Source: Chloroflexota bacterium
GTDB lineage: Bacteria > Chloroflexota > Anaerolineae > Aggregatilineales > Phototrophicaceae
Assembly (NCBI GenBank): GCA_028873975.1
Contig: JAPPMO010000090.1
Coordinates: 1,989 to 65,988 of the forward strand
DNA length: 64,000 nucleotides
Direction of reading: 5' to 3'
The notes beneath the pieces were generated by a model. The model searched no databases, was not told the origin of the DNA, and saw nothing but the letters and a program-made list of their open reading frames with translations. Both the position numbers and the translations under genes were made by a program. Positions 35,975-44,654 of the stretch are shown here, piece by piece. Positions within the stretch are counted from its first letter, which is position 1, and the number at the start of each line of letters is the position of its first letter.

Positions 35975-37018
35975 TCAGACTGGTATTGGGCGCGCCTGCC
36001 GCGCCATGGTCAGCTCCCGCATACGCTCGAAGACATCTACGCCTAGCTGATGGTAGATATGCAGCAGGTCGACCAGTACCCAGTTTTCACGGATCATGCC
36101 TCGTTCGCAGCGCCAGAAATCCAGGCTGCGGCGCAGCAGCTTCTGCCCGGCCGGCGCGATCCCCAGCCAGCCGTCGCCGACCAGCGTCGACTGACCGCCG
36201 GGCCAGGCAGTAAAGCCGACATATTCATCATCGCCGAACATGACGCTTTTTTCCAGGAAGGCGAAGCGATCGGGCATGGCATTCAGGAAAGGCTTTTGAT
36301 GCCAGTTTCGAAAGCCGGAGACGCGCCGCATGGCGCCGATGCCGGCCGGTCCATACCACATCATCTTGGGATGCCAATAGCGATCCAGCTGCATTGCCTT
36401 GACGCCCTTGGGCGAGTTGCGCAGCGCTTTCAGCATATCCATCACCAGTTCTACGCTGGCATCTGCCTTTGCCTGATCATAAGGCGCGCTGACAATCCCG
36501 TCATTGGAAGCGGGGCCGGGGATTATCGCCCAATCCGGCGCTAAACTCGGCGTCATCGGCCAGGCAGCGGCTTGCATCATCAGGGCGGGAATATCCCAGA
36601 GCGCCTGCATCTCTACAATCTCGCCGTCGACGAAGCGGAAGAATTCGTGATAGCGCATCGCGACCAGATGCTGCGTCGGCGGAATGTCCAGCCAGGGCTG
36701 TTCAAAGACGCCGACATAGTGCCCGCCACAGCCGACCCAGTCGCCGCTCCACTGACCTGGAGAATGACCAGCCATTACAATGAAATCGCGCCGTTCCAGA
36801 TCCGGGATGGCTTGAATCAGCGGCAGATAGACGCGCGCGACCAATTCCGCTGGTCCCTTGAGATCTTCGAAAGGAGAAGCCAGATGAACCTGGCAATCGC
36901 GAGCAAAGATTTCCTGCAATTGCTTGAGCAATTGCGCCGGCTCGATATCATACAAGGCGGCGCGCAAGATATTGACACGCTGCTTGTTAAGATTGTGAAT
37001 GCTAGGATTATTGTTCAT
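35975..37018 (-). CDS. Two-domain SnoaL/NTF2-like protein, paralogue 3
   Basis: A 347-residue protein with two cone-shaped alpha+beta (NTF2-like/SnoaL) domains: domain 1 about 15-155 (LYLPLIQAIPDLERRDFIVMAGH..., FFRFVDGEIVEMQALWDIPALMMQ) and domain 2 about 190-340 (YWHPKMMWYGPAGIGAMRRVSGFRNWHQKPFLNAMPD..., ENWVLVDLLHIYHQLGVDVFERM). The double arrangement is shared with the next two genes. SnoaL members are cyclases, isomerases or hydrolases; no catalytic assignment can be made. Convergent with the nucleoside hydrolase. Confidence 0.78.
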   Translation of the reverse strand: MNNNPSIHNLNKQRVNILRAALYDIEPAQLLKQLQEIFARDCQVHLASPFEDLKGPAELVARVYLPLIQAIPDLERRDFIVMAGHSPGQWSGDWVGCGGHYVGVFEQPWLDIPPTQHLVAMRYHEFFRFVDGEIVEMQALWDIPALMMQAAAWPMTPSLAPDWAIIPGPASNDGIVSAPYDQAKADASVELVMDMLKALRNSPKGVKAMQLDRYWHPKMMWYGPAGIGAMRRVSGFRNWHQKPFLNAMPDRFAFLEKSVMFGDDEYVGFTAWPGGQSTLVGDGWLGIAPAGQKLLRRSLDFWRCERGMIRENWVLVDLLHIYHQLGVDVFERMRELTMARQARPIPV

Positions 37019-37051
37019 CGCGGTCCAGATTGATTGCCCGCCGGGCGGCGC

Positions 37052-38215
37052 TTAATCGCGAAAGATCTGCTGCATCACGGCGAACTCGTTGAAGAGCATC
37101 CATTCCGCCGCGATCGCGCCGTCGACAATTCTGTGCTGGGAAATGCCCCACATTTTGATGGTCCGTCCGGTCGGCTGCCCATAGATGCCATTGCCGCGAT
37201 GCGAGCCGGCGATGCTCCAGCGCACCGCTGCCAGGTAGCCCTCGTCGTCATTGCCCATCCAGTAGATATCGTCGATTGTCAGCGCCAGATCGGGGAACAT
37301 CGCCAAAATCGACAGGATATACGACTGATAATCGCCGCGCCCGCTGAAAGCGCGCCCGGTCGATCCTGTGAATTGCAGGGCAGGATGGTAGGCGCGCATG
37401 ACCTCATTCAACATGCGCCGGTTCCAGATGTTGTGATAACTGCGCCGAATGAACTCCTCGACGTCAAAGCCCTTGGCATTGCTTGGCAGAAGGTATGCCG
37501 GCTTGACTTGCCCGGGCAGGCGTTCCCCTTCGCCGGCGGCTTCGCTGTCGGCGCCGCGCTCCATCATGTTGCCGAAGTCGCGCGCCAGCTCGCGCAGGTC
37601 AAAACCCAGTTGGCGGATCAGGCTGGCGGTATCGTAAATCACCCACTCGTTGAAGATCTCGTTTTCCAGCGATACACAGTTGGCGATGCACCAAAGCAGC
37701 ACTTTTTTGCCGGTCGGCGGACCATAGCGCGAGAAGCCGGTGTTGCGCCCGCTGATCACCGTGCGGTGCGAGGTATGGAAGCCGCTGACATCGTCCCCGG
37801 CCCAGATGATCTCATCTGCATAGAGGCGGATATCGGGGAAGGCGTTAATGGTGTGAACCGTGTCGGCGACGATCTTCTCGCTGCCGTATTGCAAGCCATA
37901 GTCGTCGTAAACGCGCGAGTTATGCCGATAGGTGTCGTAGATATAGCCGATGTCTTTTTCTTCCCAGATCCGGTGGGTGATGCGCACGATATAGTCGATG
38001 ATGTCGACATAGGCATCTTCAAAGCCGCGCATGCTTTGCCGGCGCTCATCGCCCGGATTCAGCAGCAAATTGTCCGTGCCGCCTTTTGCCGCCAGCGAGA
38101 TTGAAAAGTCGGACGGCATCATTATGCCAGCGCGGCCGGCGCTGACGGCGTCGCTTGGCGAGTTTCGGCTGCCATTCGCTTCCCGCTCGTCCGCTGGGCT
38201 TTGCTTGTCGGCCAT
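37052..38215 (-). CDS. Two-domain SnoaL/NTF2-like protein, paralogue 2
   Basis: A 387-residue protein. After a low-complexity charged N-terminus come two SnoaL-like domains, with DIIDYIVRITHRIWEEKDIGYIYDTYRHNS typical of nuclear transport factor 2-like dehydratase/isomerase proteins, and FTGSTGRAFSGRGDYQSYILSILAMFPDLALTIDDIYWMGND in the second. ATG 38215 follows GAGAGGGCGAGCC and is preferred over an in-frame ATG at 38230 that would overlap the next gene. Ends 33 bp before the paralogue 3 start. Substrate unknown. Confidence 0.78.
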   Translation of the reverse strand: MADKQSPADEREANGSRNSPSDAVSAGRAGIMMPSDFSISLAAKGGTDNLLLNPGDERRQSMRGFEDAYVDIIDYIVRITHRIWEEKDIGYIYDTYRHNSRVYDDYGLQYGSEKIVADTVHTINAFPDIRLYADEIIWAGDDVSGFHTSHRTVISGRNTGFSRYGPPTGKKVLLWCIANCVSLENEIFNEWVIYDTASLIRQLGFDLRELARDFGNMMERGADSEAAGEGERLPGQVKPAYLLPSNAKGFDVEEFIRRSYHNIWNRRMLNEVMRAYHPALQFTGSTGRAFSGRGDYQSYILSILAMFPDLALTIDDIYWMGNDDEGYLAAVRWSIAGSHRGNGIYGQPTGRTIKMWGISQHRIVDGAIAAEWMLFNEFAVMQQIFRD

Positions 38216-38226
38216 GGCTCGCCCTC

Positions 38227-39216
38227 TCATAAACCATTTTCATCGCGATAGTCGCGGTAGCGCTCGAATACGTCAATGCCCATCTGCATGAACACGTCGA
38301 TCATGTCGATGTGGACCCAGTTGCTGGTCAACAGTTCGTCTTTTCGTTCCCAAAAGTCCATGATCCTCCAGCTTAAGGTTTGCCCCGTCGGCTCTTGACC
38401 TAGGAAGAAGCCATCATGAATCGCTATCAGGCTTGGCCAGCCACTGGATACGGCGAAGCGCCCTTCGGCGTAGCGGACATTGTGCGAGCCGCCCCAAGCC
38501 CCGCTTATCCCCCGCAGAAACTCGCTGTGAACGCGCTCCAGAAACTCTTGCAGATTGCGCGCGGTGCCGACCCCGCTGGGGCTATTCCAGAACATCCCCT
38601 CGTCCCAATACAGGGACATTGGTTGGTCTTTGCGCACCAAGCCAAAAAGCATCGACTCGATCAGGCGCAGGGTCTGCCGCGTTTCGGCAGGGTCTTGTAG
38701 GGTGTTCAAGATACCGCTGCCGAATTTCACCGCAGGTCGCAATCCTTCTATGGCCGGGGCGTCCCAGCCCAAGTGGAAGCCGCCTTGCTGCATTACATCA
38801 ATTAGATCAAGCAGGAAATAGCTCTTGACGATTTTCCCCTCTTCCAGCGCCACGATTTCGCCGTAGCGTATCAGTGTGTTGTCCCCGGTGGCGGCAATAC
38901 CCAGCCAATCGTTCGCAAACCTGCCTTCGAAGTGCCCGGTCGCGCTGACCCAATTCTGATCGCGAAAACTGCCAGCCAGCAGCAGGTTGCAGCGGCGTCG
39001 CAGATCCGGGAAGGCTTGGCGCAGGGGCATCCACAGTTTTTCAATCAGGCCATCGACCCCGCAAATGTCATTGAGCGGCTGTGGACCATGCCATTCTATA
39101 TCTTTGTGGGTATAGGTTTTGACGACTTCCGGAAGTTCCTCCGCGCTCGAAGCGTCAAGCTCGCTCCAATACCGACGAATAGTCTCTCGATTGCGCTGGG
39201 CATTATGCACTGACAA
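38227..39216 (-). CDS. Two-domain SnoaL/NTF2-like protein, paralogue 1
   Basis: A 329-residue protein with the same two-domain layout: WMPLRQAFPDLRRRCNLLLAGSFRDQNWVSATGHFEGRF and HSEFLRGISGAWGGSHNVRYAEGRFAVSSGWPSLIAIHDG, ending HIDMIDVFMQMGIDVFERYRDYRDENGL. The C-terminal signature VDLLHIYHQLGVDVFERM of paralogue 3 is clearly related. First gene of the three-gene tandem array, next to a MalF/MalG permease pair upstream on the same strand. Probably one operon. Confidence 0.78.
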   Translation of the reverse strand: MSVHNAQRNRETIRRYWSELDASSAEELPEVVKTYTHKDIEWHGPQPLNDICGVDGLIEKLWMPLRQAFPDLRRRCNLLLAGSFRDQNWVSATGHFEGRFANDWLGIAATGDNTLIRYGEIVALEEGKIVKSYFLLDLIDVMQQGGFHLGWDAPAIEGLRPAVKFGSGILNTLQDPAETRQTLRLIESMLFGLVRKDQPMSLYWDEGMFWNSPSGVGTARNLQEFLERVHSEFLRGISGAWGGSHNVRYAEGRFAVSSGWPSLIAIHDGFFLGQEPTGQTLSWRIMDFWERKDELLTSNWVHIDMIDVFMQMGIDVFERYRDYRDENGL

Positions 39217-39312
39217 GTTATCTCTCCTTTTCGTTAGATGCCGACAGTCAGCGTTTCATTTGTAGGCGCCTAGCCGGCGCGATGCAAAGATTGACGCGCC
39301 ACGGTCCCGCAG

Positions 39313-40317
39313 TTAGCCCTTGACGGCGCCGGCCGCCAGGCCCTTCACCAGATGCTTTTGAAAGAACAAGATGACGACGATGATGGGAATGGTCGCCGAA
39401 ACCGAAGCGGCGGCCGCCAAGGTCAATTGTGCTGGATCTTCCGCGCCGGTGTATCGCGAGATGGCGACGGGCAAGGTCCAATTGGTCTGCGTTAGAACGC
39501 GCACCAGCAAGAACTCATTATAGGCCAGCAGTAACGTGAAGAGAGCGGTCGAAATGATGCCAGGCCAGGCTACCGGCACGATCACATTGAGGAAGGAAGT
39601 CAAGCGGTTGGCGCCATCAACCATGGCCGATTCTTCCAGGTCTCTTGGCACTTCCATAAAGAAGCTGCGTAGCATCCAAATCGTGAAGGGCTGATTGACC
39701 GCGACCAGGGCGACGATGACCAGGATCTGCGTATCGAGCAAGTTCGTCAAAGAGCCGATCCAGAAATAAGGCAGCACGAATGCCAGGCGCGGCAAGGCGC
39801 GGAAAGCCAGCGCCGCGATGAGTATCACGACCGCGGCCATGCCGGCGTAGCGCGCCAGCGCATAACCCGCCAGGCAACCGATGCTGATCGAGGTGATGAT
39901 GGTGAAGACTGTGACGACGATCGTGTTGATGAAGTAGTTGTAGTATTTCGCCATGTAGACCTGCTGCGGTATTGCCCAGAGCAGGACGCCGTAGCCGATC
40001 AAACCGCCGATGTAGATCCAGGCCGGGTTGACCGGGATGTAGCGGGCAAAGAGCATCAGGCAGGTGATTACAGCGGCGGCAATCAGGATGATGTAGCCGG
40101 CCGAAGAGCCGGCATCGGGCAGGGAGCGAATCCAGACTTCCTGGTAATTCTGCCAAGTGGGTTGGAATATGAGAATCGGCGCTCGCGAGAAGGCGTCTTT
40201 GAAAGTCTTGAAAGATTGCAAGGTCGTCCAGAAGAAGGGCACGAGACTGTACACAGCGAAGAGGGCGAGCACAATATGCACGAGGACGCGGCCCGGGCGG
40301 CTCGTTATTCGGTCCAT
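39313..40317 (-). CDS. Carbohydrate ABC transporter permease (MalG type) with N-terminal insertion
   Basis: A 334-residue permease. N-terminal helix LVHIVLALFAVYSLVPFFW, EAA loop LEESAMVDGANRLTSFLNVIVP and C-terminal GLAAGAVKG are typical. Relative to the ~280-residue norm there are two extra hydrophobic segments (GYIILIAAAVITCLMLFAR and WIYIGGLIGYGVLLWAIP, about 69-115) inserted between the first helix and the core. It starts 1 bp after the stop region of the MalF-type partner. No binding protein gene is nearby. Confidence 0.88.
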   Translation of the reverse strand: MDRITSRPGRVLVHIVLALFAVYSLVPFFWTTLQSFKTFKDAFSRAPILIFQPTWQNYQEVWIRSLPDAGSSAGYIILIAAAVITCLMLFARYIPVNPAWIYIGGLIGYGVLLWAIPQQVYMAKYYNYFINTIVVTVFTIITSISIGCLAGYALARYAGMAAVVILIAALAFRALPRLAFVLPYFWIGSLTNLLDTQILVIVALVAVNQPFTIWMLRSFFMEVPRDLEESAMVDGANRLTSFLNVIVPVAWPGIISTALFTLLLAYNEFLLVRVLTQTNWTLPVAISRYTGAEDPAQLTLAAAASVSATIPIIVVILFFQKHLVKGLAAGAVKG

Positions 40318-40318
40318 T

Positions 40319-41182
40319 TTAGCGCTCCTCGATTTGCTCTTTGTACATGAGATAGAGGAAGGGGACGAGCACTACCATGATGCCGATAACAGTGATGATG
40401 GCCATGGCGTTGGCTTTGCCGAGGCGCTGCACCTGCATGGCGGTGAGGAAGGTGTAGGTCATGACGGTATCGGCTTTGAATTGCGGATTGAGCTCGGAGA
40501 GCACAAAGACGCTGTCGAAGACGCGGTAAGAATCCATAATCGAAAAGAGCAGGATGAAGATCGTCAAAGAACTCACGTAAGGAATGACGATATGACGGAT
40601 CTTTTGCATGCGGGTCGCGCCGTCGATGGAGGCGGCTTCAAACATCTCAACGGGCAGGGTTTGGAAGCCGGCGAAATAGACGACGATGGTGAAGGGCGTT
40701 ACATACCAGATGCCAAAAACGATGATCAGCGTCTTGACCGAGGTCTCGTTAACGCGGAAGCGCGCGCCGGTTATCTGTTGATACAGCCAGGTCAACAACC
40801 CGGATGGCTCCCAGAGCTGCTTGAACATGATGGTGCCGATGATCGGCACGATGATAAAAGGCAGCAGGAAAATGGAGAGATAGACGCCACGGACCAAGCC
40901 CGAGACTTGATCGAGGAAGAGCGCGACCACGAAGCCGATGACAACCCAGCTGGGCACGACGATTGCGATGTAGAGCGCGGTGAACTCGAAGGAGCGCCAG
41001 AAGCGCTGGTCCTCAAAGATCTCGATAAAATTGCGCAAACCGACAAATTCCGGTGAAGTGATGTTGCGGAAGGTCATATATTGAAAGCTGAGAAAAACCG
41101 CCATCAAAAGCGGCAGCACCATCAAAGCGAACATGATGACGATGCTGGGCGAGGCGAAGGCGAAAAAGGCGTTTCGTTTCAT
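40319..41182 (-). CDS. Carbohydrate ABC transporter permease (MalF type)
   Basis: A 287-residue permease: SPSIVIMFALMVLPLLMAVFLSF, FTALYIAIVVPSWVVIGFVVALFL, and the EAA loop MFEAASIDGATRMQKIRHIVIP. Partner of the following MalG-type gene. Upstream (41183-41685) is a repeat-filled region, where a binding protein gene might have been expected. The downstream SnoaL-like genes and the nitrilase upstream suggest uptake of a modified sugar or amide/nitrile compound, by inference only. Confidence 0.9.
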   Translation of the reverse strand: MKRNAFFAFASPSIVIMFALMVLPLLMAVFLSFQYMTFRNITSPEFVGLRNFIEIFEDQRFWRSFEFTALYIAIVVPSWVVIGFVVALFLDQVSGLVRGVYLSIFLLPFIIVPIIGTIMFKQLWEPSGLLTWLYQQITGARFRVNETSVKTLIIVFGIWYVTPFTIVVYFAGFQTLPVEMFEAASIDGATRMQKIRHIVIPYVSSLTIFILLFSIMDSYRVFDSVFVLSELNPQFKADTVMTYTFLTAMQVQRLGKANAMAIITVIGIMVVLVPFLYLMYKEQIEER

Positions 41183-41685
41183 TTGCTTGAACCTTTACCG
41201 AGAGCGTGTGTGTTGATTCCACGCTCTCTAGATCGCCCCCAATATCAATAGGGGGCTTTGCTAGCCGTCAGGCGCCCGCGGCAGTCGCAACGGGGCGACC
41301 CGCCGGAGGCCGCCCCTACAAGGCTTGTCCGCTACTGACGCGAGCCACTGCCGTATTCTACCCCATCCCCCCAACCCCCTTGCCCCAGCGAGCTAGGGAA
41401 GGGGGAGCGCATGCTGCGAACTCCTTGCATAGCGTCGCTCGCAATGCCAATTCGCCTAATATTACACATCCCGCCGTAGAGTCACCCTTCCCCAGTTGAC
41501 TGGGATACATCCCCCGTGAGGCGGGGGACCGAGGGGGCGCTGGCCGGGGATGGGGTAAAACCTGGGAAGCCATCCAGATTTCAGTAGCGGACAAGCCTAA
41601 GAAAATCGTTCGTATTGGGTTAGAGATCTCATGTCGAGAGCTGTCTGATAGCATTTCAACCGAAAAGGATGCGCCCCGCTCAAAG
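41183..41685. other. Repeat-filled intergenic region
   Basis: A GGGGCG ... CGCCCC hairpin at 41292-41316 is followed by family E element 41321-41598. The remaining ~85 bases next to the nitrilase stop show nothing recognisable. Confidence 0.65.
41321..41598. repeat. MITE-like element, family E, copy 1
   Basis: 278 bp with perfect 18-bp inverted termini AGGCTTGTCCGCTACTGA / TCAGTAGCGGACAAGCCT. Inner blocks are pyrimidine-rich (TACCCCATCCCC) and their complements (GGGGATGGGGTA). A second copy at 43258-43502 shares nearly all positions but lacks a ~35-base stretch near 41505-41540. Confidence 0.85.
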
Positions 41686-42630
41686 TCAAGTCTTGCGCTC
41701 TCGATTAACGGCAAAGCTGAAAATATCGTCGCGAGCGTAGTGACCGGTGACGTCGAGGGTCATTTGTTCCTCTAATATGCGCCGCGGGTCGAGATCGGCG
41801 TAGATGATGGTTTCTTCGCCAGCAACCGGCGCTGCCAGGTACTGGCCATCCGGACCGATGATGGCGCTGCCGCCATGCAAAAGGAGCGACTCCGGCTGGG
41901 CGCGCAAAGCATCGCTCAACTCGAGCTCCCTGGGAATATCGGCAACGGCGAGGATGCTGCCGGCGGCCAAGACAAAGGCGCGTCCCTCGAATGCGTAATG
42001 ACGACTGGCGATCAGATGGCTCTCTTTCAGGGCTGGCCAAAGCGCCACATGAACGATCTCATTGCTGAGATGCAAGGCTTGCCGCGCATGCGGCATCCAA
42101 TGTTCCCAACAGATCAAACCGCCAACACGACCGGCCGCCGTATCCGCGGCTTTCAAGCCGGCGCCGTCGCCTTGCGCCCAAAGCATCTGCTCGCTAAATG
42201 TCGGGCGCAGCTTGCGATGATGATTGACCAGTTCGCCATCCGCGTCAATGATGAGCAGGCTATTGTAGAGGCTGCGATTGCCGCGTCCCTTGAGCACGCG
42301 CTCGTTGATGCCCATCACGAGGACGACGGCAAGGTCCTTTGCCAGCGTCCGGATCCGCAGCAATTCCGGACCGTCGATCGTCATGCTGTTTTCGCAGAGC
42401 CGCGCATAGACGCGCTTGGTCGGCGCATGATCCCAGAGCGCGGCAGCGGGCGCATAATCCAGCCAAGCCGGGTAACCGGGGAACCAGGTTTCGCCCAGCG
42501 TGATGAGTTGCGCGCCGTTGCGAGCCGCTTCTCGAATGAGCGCGCAGCCTTTTTCCAAGCATCTGGGCAGATCATAATAGGGAGCGCGAGCCTGGATGAT
42601 GGCGGCTCTGACTGCATTCGGCACGATCAT
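41686..42630 (-). CDS. Nitrilase-family carbon-nitrogen hydrolase
   Basis: A 314-residue enzyme with the Glu-Lys-Cys triad: Glu47 (LGETWFPGYP), Lys140 (HHRKLRPTF) and Cys174 (GLICWEHWMP). The CWEH context and length fit true nitrilases (nitrile to acid plus ammonia), although amidase activity cannot be excluded. ATG 42630 with GGGAAAG upstream; the frame runs further upstream into gatC and that extension is not credible. It starts 28 bp after the gatC stop on the same strand. Confidence 0.88.
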   Translation of the reverse strand: MIVPNAVRAAIIQARAPYYDLPRCLEKGCALIREAARNGAQLITLGETWFPGYPAWLDYAPAAALWDHAPTKRVYARLCENSMTIDGPELLRIRTLAKDLAVVLVMGINERVLKGRGNRSLYNSLLIIDADGELVNHHRKLRPTFSEQMLWAQGDGAGLKAADTAAGRVGGLICWEHWMPHARQALHLSNEIVHVALWPALKESHLIASRHYAFEGRAFVLAAGSILAVADIPRELELSDALRAQPESLLLHGGSAIIGPDGQYLAAPVAGEETIIYADLDPRRILEEQMTLDVTGHYARDDIFSFAVNRERKT

Positions 42631-42658
42631 GCTTTCCCGGCGGCTGTTCCCTGGACAG

Positions 42659-42961
42659 CTAGTCGCTATCGAGAACCGCGCGCACGCGAAATTGTTCGCC
42701 ATCGCTATCGGGCGCGTTCGCGACCACATCGTCAAGCGGCAAAGCCTCGCCCGCCAAATCCGGGCGCAAAACGTTGGTCAGGGGCAGGACCGACGAGCTG
42801 GGATCGATATGTGACGTATCCAGTTCTTCGAGCTTCTGGAAGTAACCCAGTATAGCAGACAACTGCCGTTGATAGCGCGGGACGTCATCGTCGCTTAGAT
42901 GGAGGCGAGCCAAATCGGCGATGGCGCGCACGTCTTCCGCCGAAAGAAGCGACTCTGACAT
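42659..42961 (-). CDS. gatC: Asp-tRNA(Asn)/Glu-tRNA(Gln) amidotransferase subunit C
   Basis: A 100-residue GatC. LLSAEDVRAIADLARLHLSDDDVPRYQRQLSAILGYFQKLEELDT is family-typical, followed by PSSSVLPLTNVLRPD and a C-terminal RVRAVLDSD. GatC wraps around GatA and stabilises the GatAB amidotransferase that makes Gln-tRNA(Gln). gatA and gatB are not in this window. Start ATG 42961. The adjacent nitrilase, an amide-acting enzyme of another family, is probably an accidental neighbour. Confidence 0.88.
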   Translation of the reverse strand: MSESLLSAEDVRAIADLARLHLSDDDVPRYQRQLSAILGYFQKLEELDTSHIDPSSSVLPLTNVLRPDLAGEALPLDDVVANAPDSDGEQFRVRAVLDSD

Positions 42962-43216
42962 AGCATGTCTCCAAAGCCGACAATCCGGATAATGCCGCCA
43001 GTGTAACATTGGAATCCACTAGATTGTAGCATCAGAATACCAGGGCAATCGCATCAAATTATTTTTTTTCGCCACAGAGGCGCCGAGAACACAGAGTTTA
43101 AGTTTTTTCAGGGCAGAACTTCTCTGGAATGACGTACAAATGGGTGAAATTGCTTGTCGCGGAATGCAAAACTTAAGTGAAACTCCACGTTTCCTACGAA
43201 ATAAAAGATTTTTCTC

Positions 43217-43548
43217 AGTAATTCCAAGTAAGTCATGCAACGAAAGCGAGCCTTGTAAGGCTTGTCTGCTACTGACGCGAGCCACTGCCGTATTTTACCC
43301 CATCCCCCCAACCCCCTTGCCCCAGCGAGCTAGGGAAGGGGGAGCGCATGCTGCGAACTCCTTGCATAGCGTCGCTCGTAATGCCAATTCGCCTGATATT
43401 ACACATCCCGCCGTAGAGTCACCCTTCCCCAGTTGACTGGGGAAGGGCCGGGGATGGGGTAAAACCTGGGAAGCCGTCCAGATTTCAGTATCGGATAAGC
43501 CTTACAGCCGTCCTATTTTAGGAATTGCATGACTTACTTGCAATTACT
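43217..43548. repeat. Family B element, copy 2, itself hosting a family E element
   Basis: AGTAATTCCAAGTAAGTCAT at the left and ATGACTTACTTGCAATTACT at the right form a long inverted repeat. The CGAAAGCGAGCCTTGTA segment next to the left end is shared with copy 3 (44655-44811). Family E copy 2 interrupts it after that segment. Confidence 0.78.
43258..43502. repeat. MITE-like element, family E, copy 2
   Basis: AGGCTTGTCTGCTACTGA / TCAGTATCGGATAAGCCT termini (few mismatches) and an interior nearly the same as 41321-41598, including CGCATGCTGCGAACTCCTTG. Contains a perfect 12-bp-arm palindrome of CCCTTCCCCAGT type. Confidence 0.83.
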
Positions 43549-43576
43549 TCTGTGTTATGCGTCGGGTATTGCGGGA

Positions 43577-43602
43577 ACGGGGCTGTGCAGGTACAGCCCC
43601 GT
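43577..43602 (-). terminator. Hairpin downstream of the SWIM gene
   Basis: ACGGGGCTGT and ACAGCCCCGT are perfect 10-bp arms around a 6-base loop, 16 bases after the SWIM stop on the minus strand. No T-tract follows, so it may protect the 3' end or end transcription weakly. Confidence 0.5.
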
Positions 43603-43617
43603 CCTGATTCGGCGTCG

Positions 43618-44115
43618 CTAGACAAGCGTTTGGACGCGGACCGGTTCCACGAAGCCCTTGAGGATTTTTTCCAGCGCCATGGTATGGCTGCAGACGCCGC
43701 GCTGCGCGAAAAACGAGGCGGTGCTGCTCCATTTGCCCTCATTGTAGGTGATGTGGTGGTTTTTGTTGTAACCCTCGAAAGAGCAGTCAAACGAGACGAT
43801 GCGGATGCGGTCGCGCTGGTCCGAATAGCGCTTGGCTTTCTTGACGTCGCTGACGATATTCTGGCCCGGCGAATAGGGGACCGGGCGTCTTTTGAGCAGG
43901 GGTTTGAAGAGGTTCTCCAGCGCCATGATATGCGGGCAAATGGCGTATTTTTGGAAACCCGGGCAGGTACAGGACCAACTGTCGCCTTCGAGGCTCACGA
44001 CGTAGGCGTTATTTTCACCGCGGAAAGCCACCGTCAAACGATTGAAAGTGGCGCGTTCGGGCTGGCTGGCGTATTCACTGGCTTTCTGAATCTTGTTGAT
44101 CATGCTGGCATCCAT
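43618..44115 (-). CDS. Tandem SWIM zinc-finger protein, second finger degenerate
   Basis: A 165-residue protein with two SWIM-like units. Unit 1 is complete: Cys49-x-Cys51-x8-Cys60-x-His62 in WSCTCPGFQKYAICPHIMALE. Unit 2, WSSTASFFAQRGVCSHTMALE, aligns exactly but has Ser131 and Ala133 in place of the first two Cys while keeping Cys142 and His144, so it cannot bind zinc in the usual way. SWIM domains bind DNA or proteins. The gene is isolated between repeats, with a strong hairpin before it and another behind it. Function unknown. Confidence 0.82.
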   Translation of the reverse strand: MDASMINKIQKASEYASQPERATFNRLTVAFRGENNAYVVSLEGDSWSCTCPGFQKYAICPHIMALENLFKPLLKRRPVPYSPGQNIVSDVKKAKRYSDQRDRIRIVSFDCSFEGYNKNHHITYNEGKWSSTASFFAQRGVCSHTMALEKILKGFVEPVRVQTLV

Positions 44116-44158
44116 TGTTGCCCCTTCTGCTAAGAGATGAACTGTCGGAAGAATAGAA

Positions 44159-44192
44159 AACGCGGCGCAACCTATTCGCTCTGCGCCGCGTT
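44159..44192 (-). terminator. Strong hairpin before the SWIM gene (terminator or attenuator)
   Basis: Perfect 11-bp arms AACGCGGCGCA / TGCGCCGCGTT with a 12-base loop. On the minus strand it is followed by TTTTCTATTCTT, which gives it the look of an intrinsic terminator. It could stop readthrough from cofE or act as a leader attenuator for the SWIM gene. Confidence 0.62.
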
Positions 44193-44273
44193 CGCTTTGT
44201 ATTTTCGCAATGATAAATTGTCAATTGAAACGACAATCATTACCCTAATCCGTTAAGAACAGCCCCATGCCAC

Positions 44274-44364
44274 TTATTTAATAAACCGCGAATTCCGGTA
44301 GCCTAGAAGGTTTATTATTTTGTGTGAGCGAGGTAGCCCAATTTCGTTGCCGCCGAGCGGCTGT
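44274..44364. repeat. Dispersed repeat family C, copy 4
   Basis: TTATTTAATAAACCGCGAAT, GGTAGCC, TTATTTTGTGTGAGCGAGGT and GCCGCCGAGCGGCTGTGATT follow copy 1 with scattered changes. Confidence 0.72.
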
Positions 44365-44488
44365 GATTGCCAGACCTTCACATATCATGTGAAGACGAGT
44401 TTCCTCCTCTTGCGCGCTGATCATTTCTATACTTTTAAGTTTAAGTCAAGGTTAACCGGATGTCAAATGCGCCCCGGCTGTTGGGTGC

Positions 44489-44654
44489 ATTTCAGAATAT
44501 TGGTAATTAACCACCGAGGACACCGAGGGTCGCGTGGACACTGACCGGCAGCACCGAGATTTAAGCTCTTGCCTGCCAAAAAGGAGGCGATGTAGGGGCG
44601 TTTCGCTGAAACGCCCGCAAACAGAAATGATCTTTTGTATTTCTCTGTGCGCTC
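44489..44654. repeat. Family D element, half copy
   Basis: Starts ATTTCAGAATATTGG and continues with the reverse complement of 60180-60362, including TTAAGCTCTTGCCTGCC and the GGGCGTTTC-GCT-GAAACGCCC hairpin at 44596-44616. Interrupted at 44655 by family B copy 3. Confidence 0.72.

Larger units (their letters stand above)
42962..43617. other. Gene-free repeat mosaic left of the SWIM gene
   Basis: Contains the left terminus of the 1.8-kb composite (43041), family B copy 2 (43217-43548) with family E copy 2 nested in it (43258-43502), a 12-bp-arm palindrome at about 43424-43449, and the hairpin 43577-43602. Confidence 0.7.
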
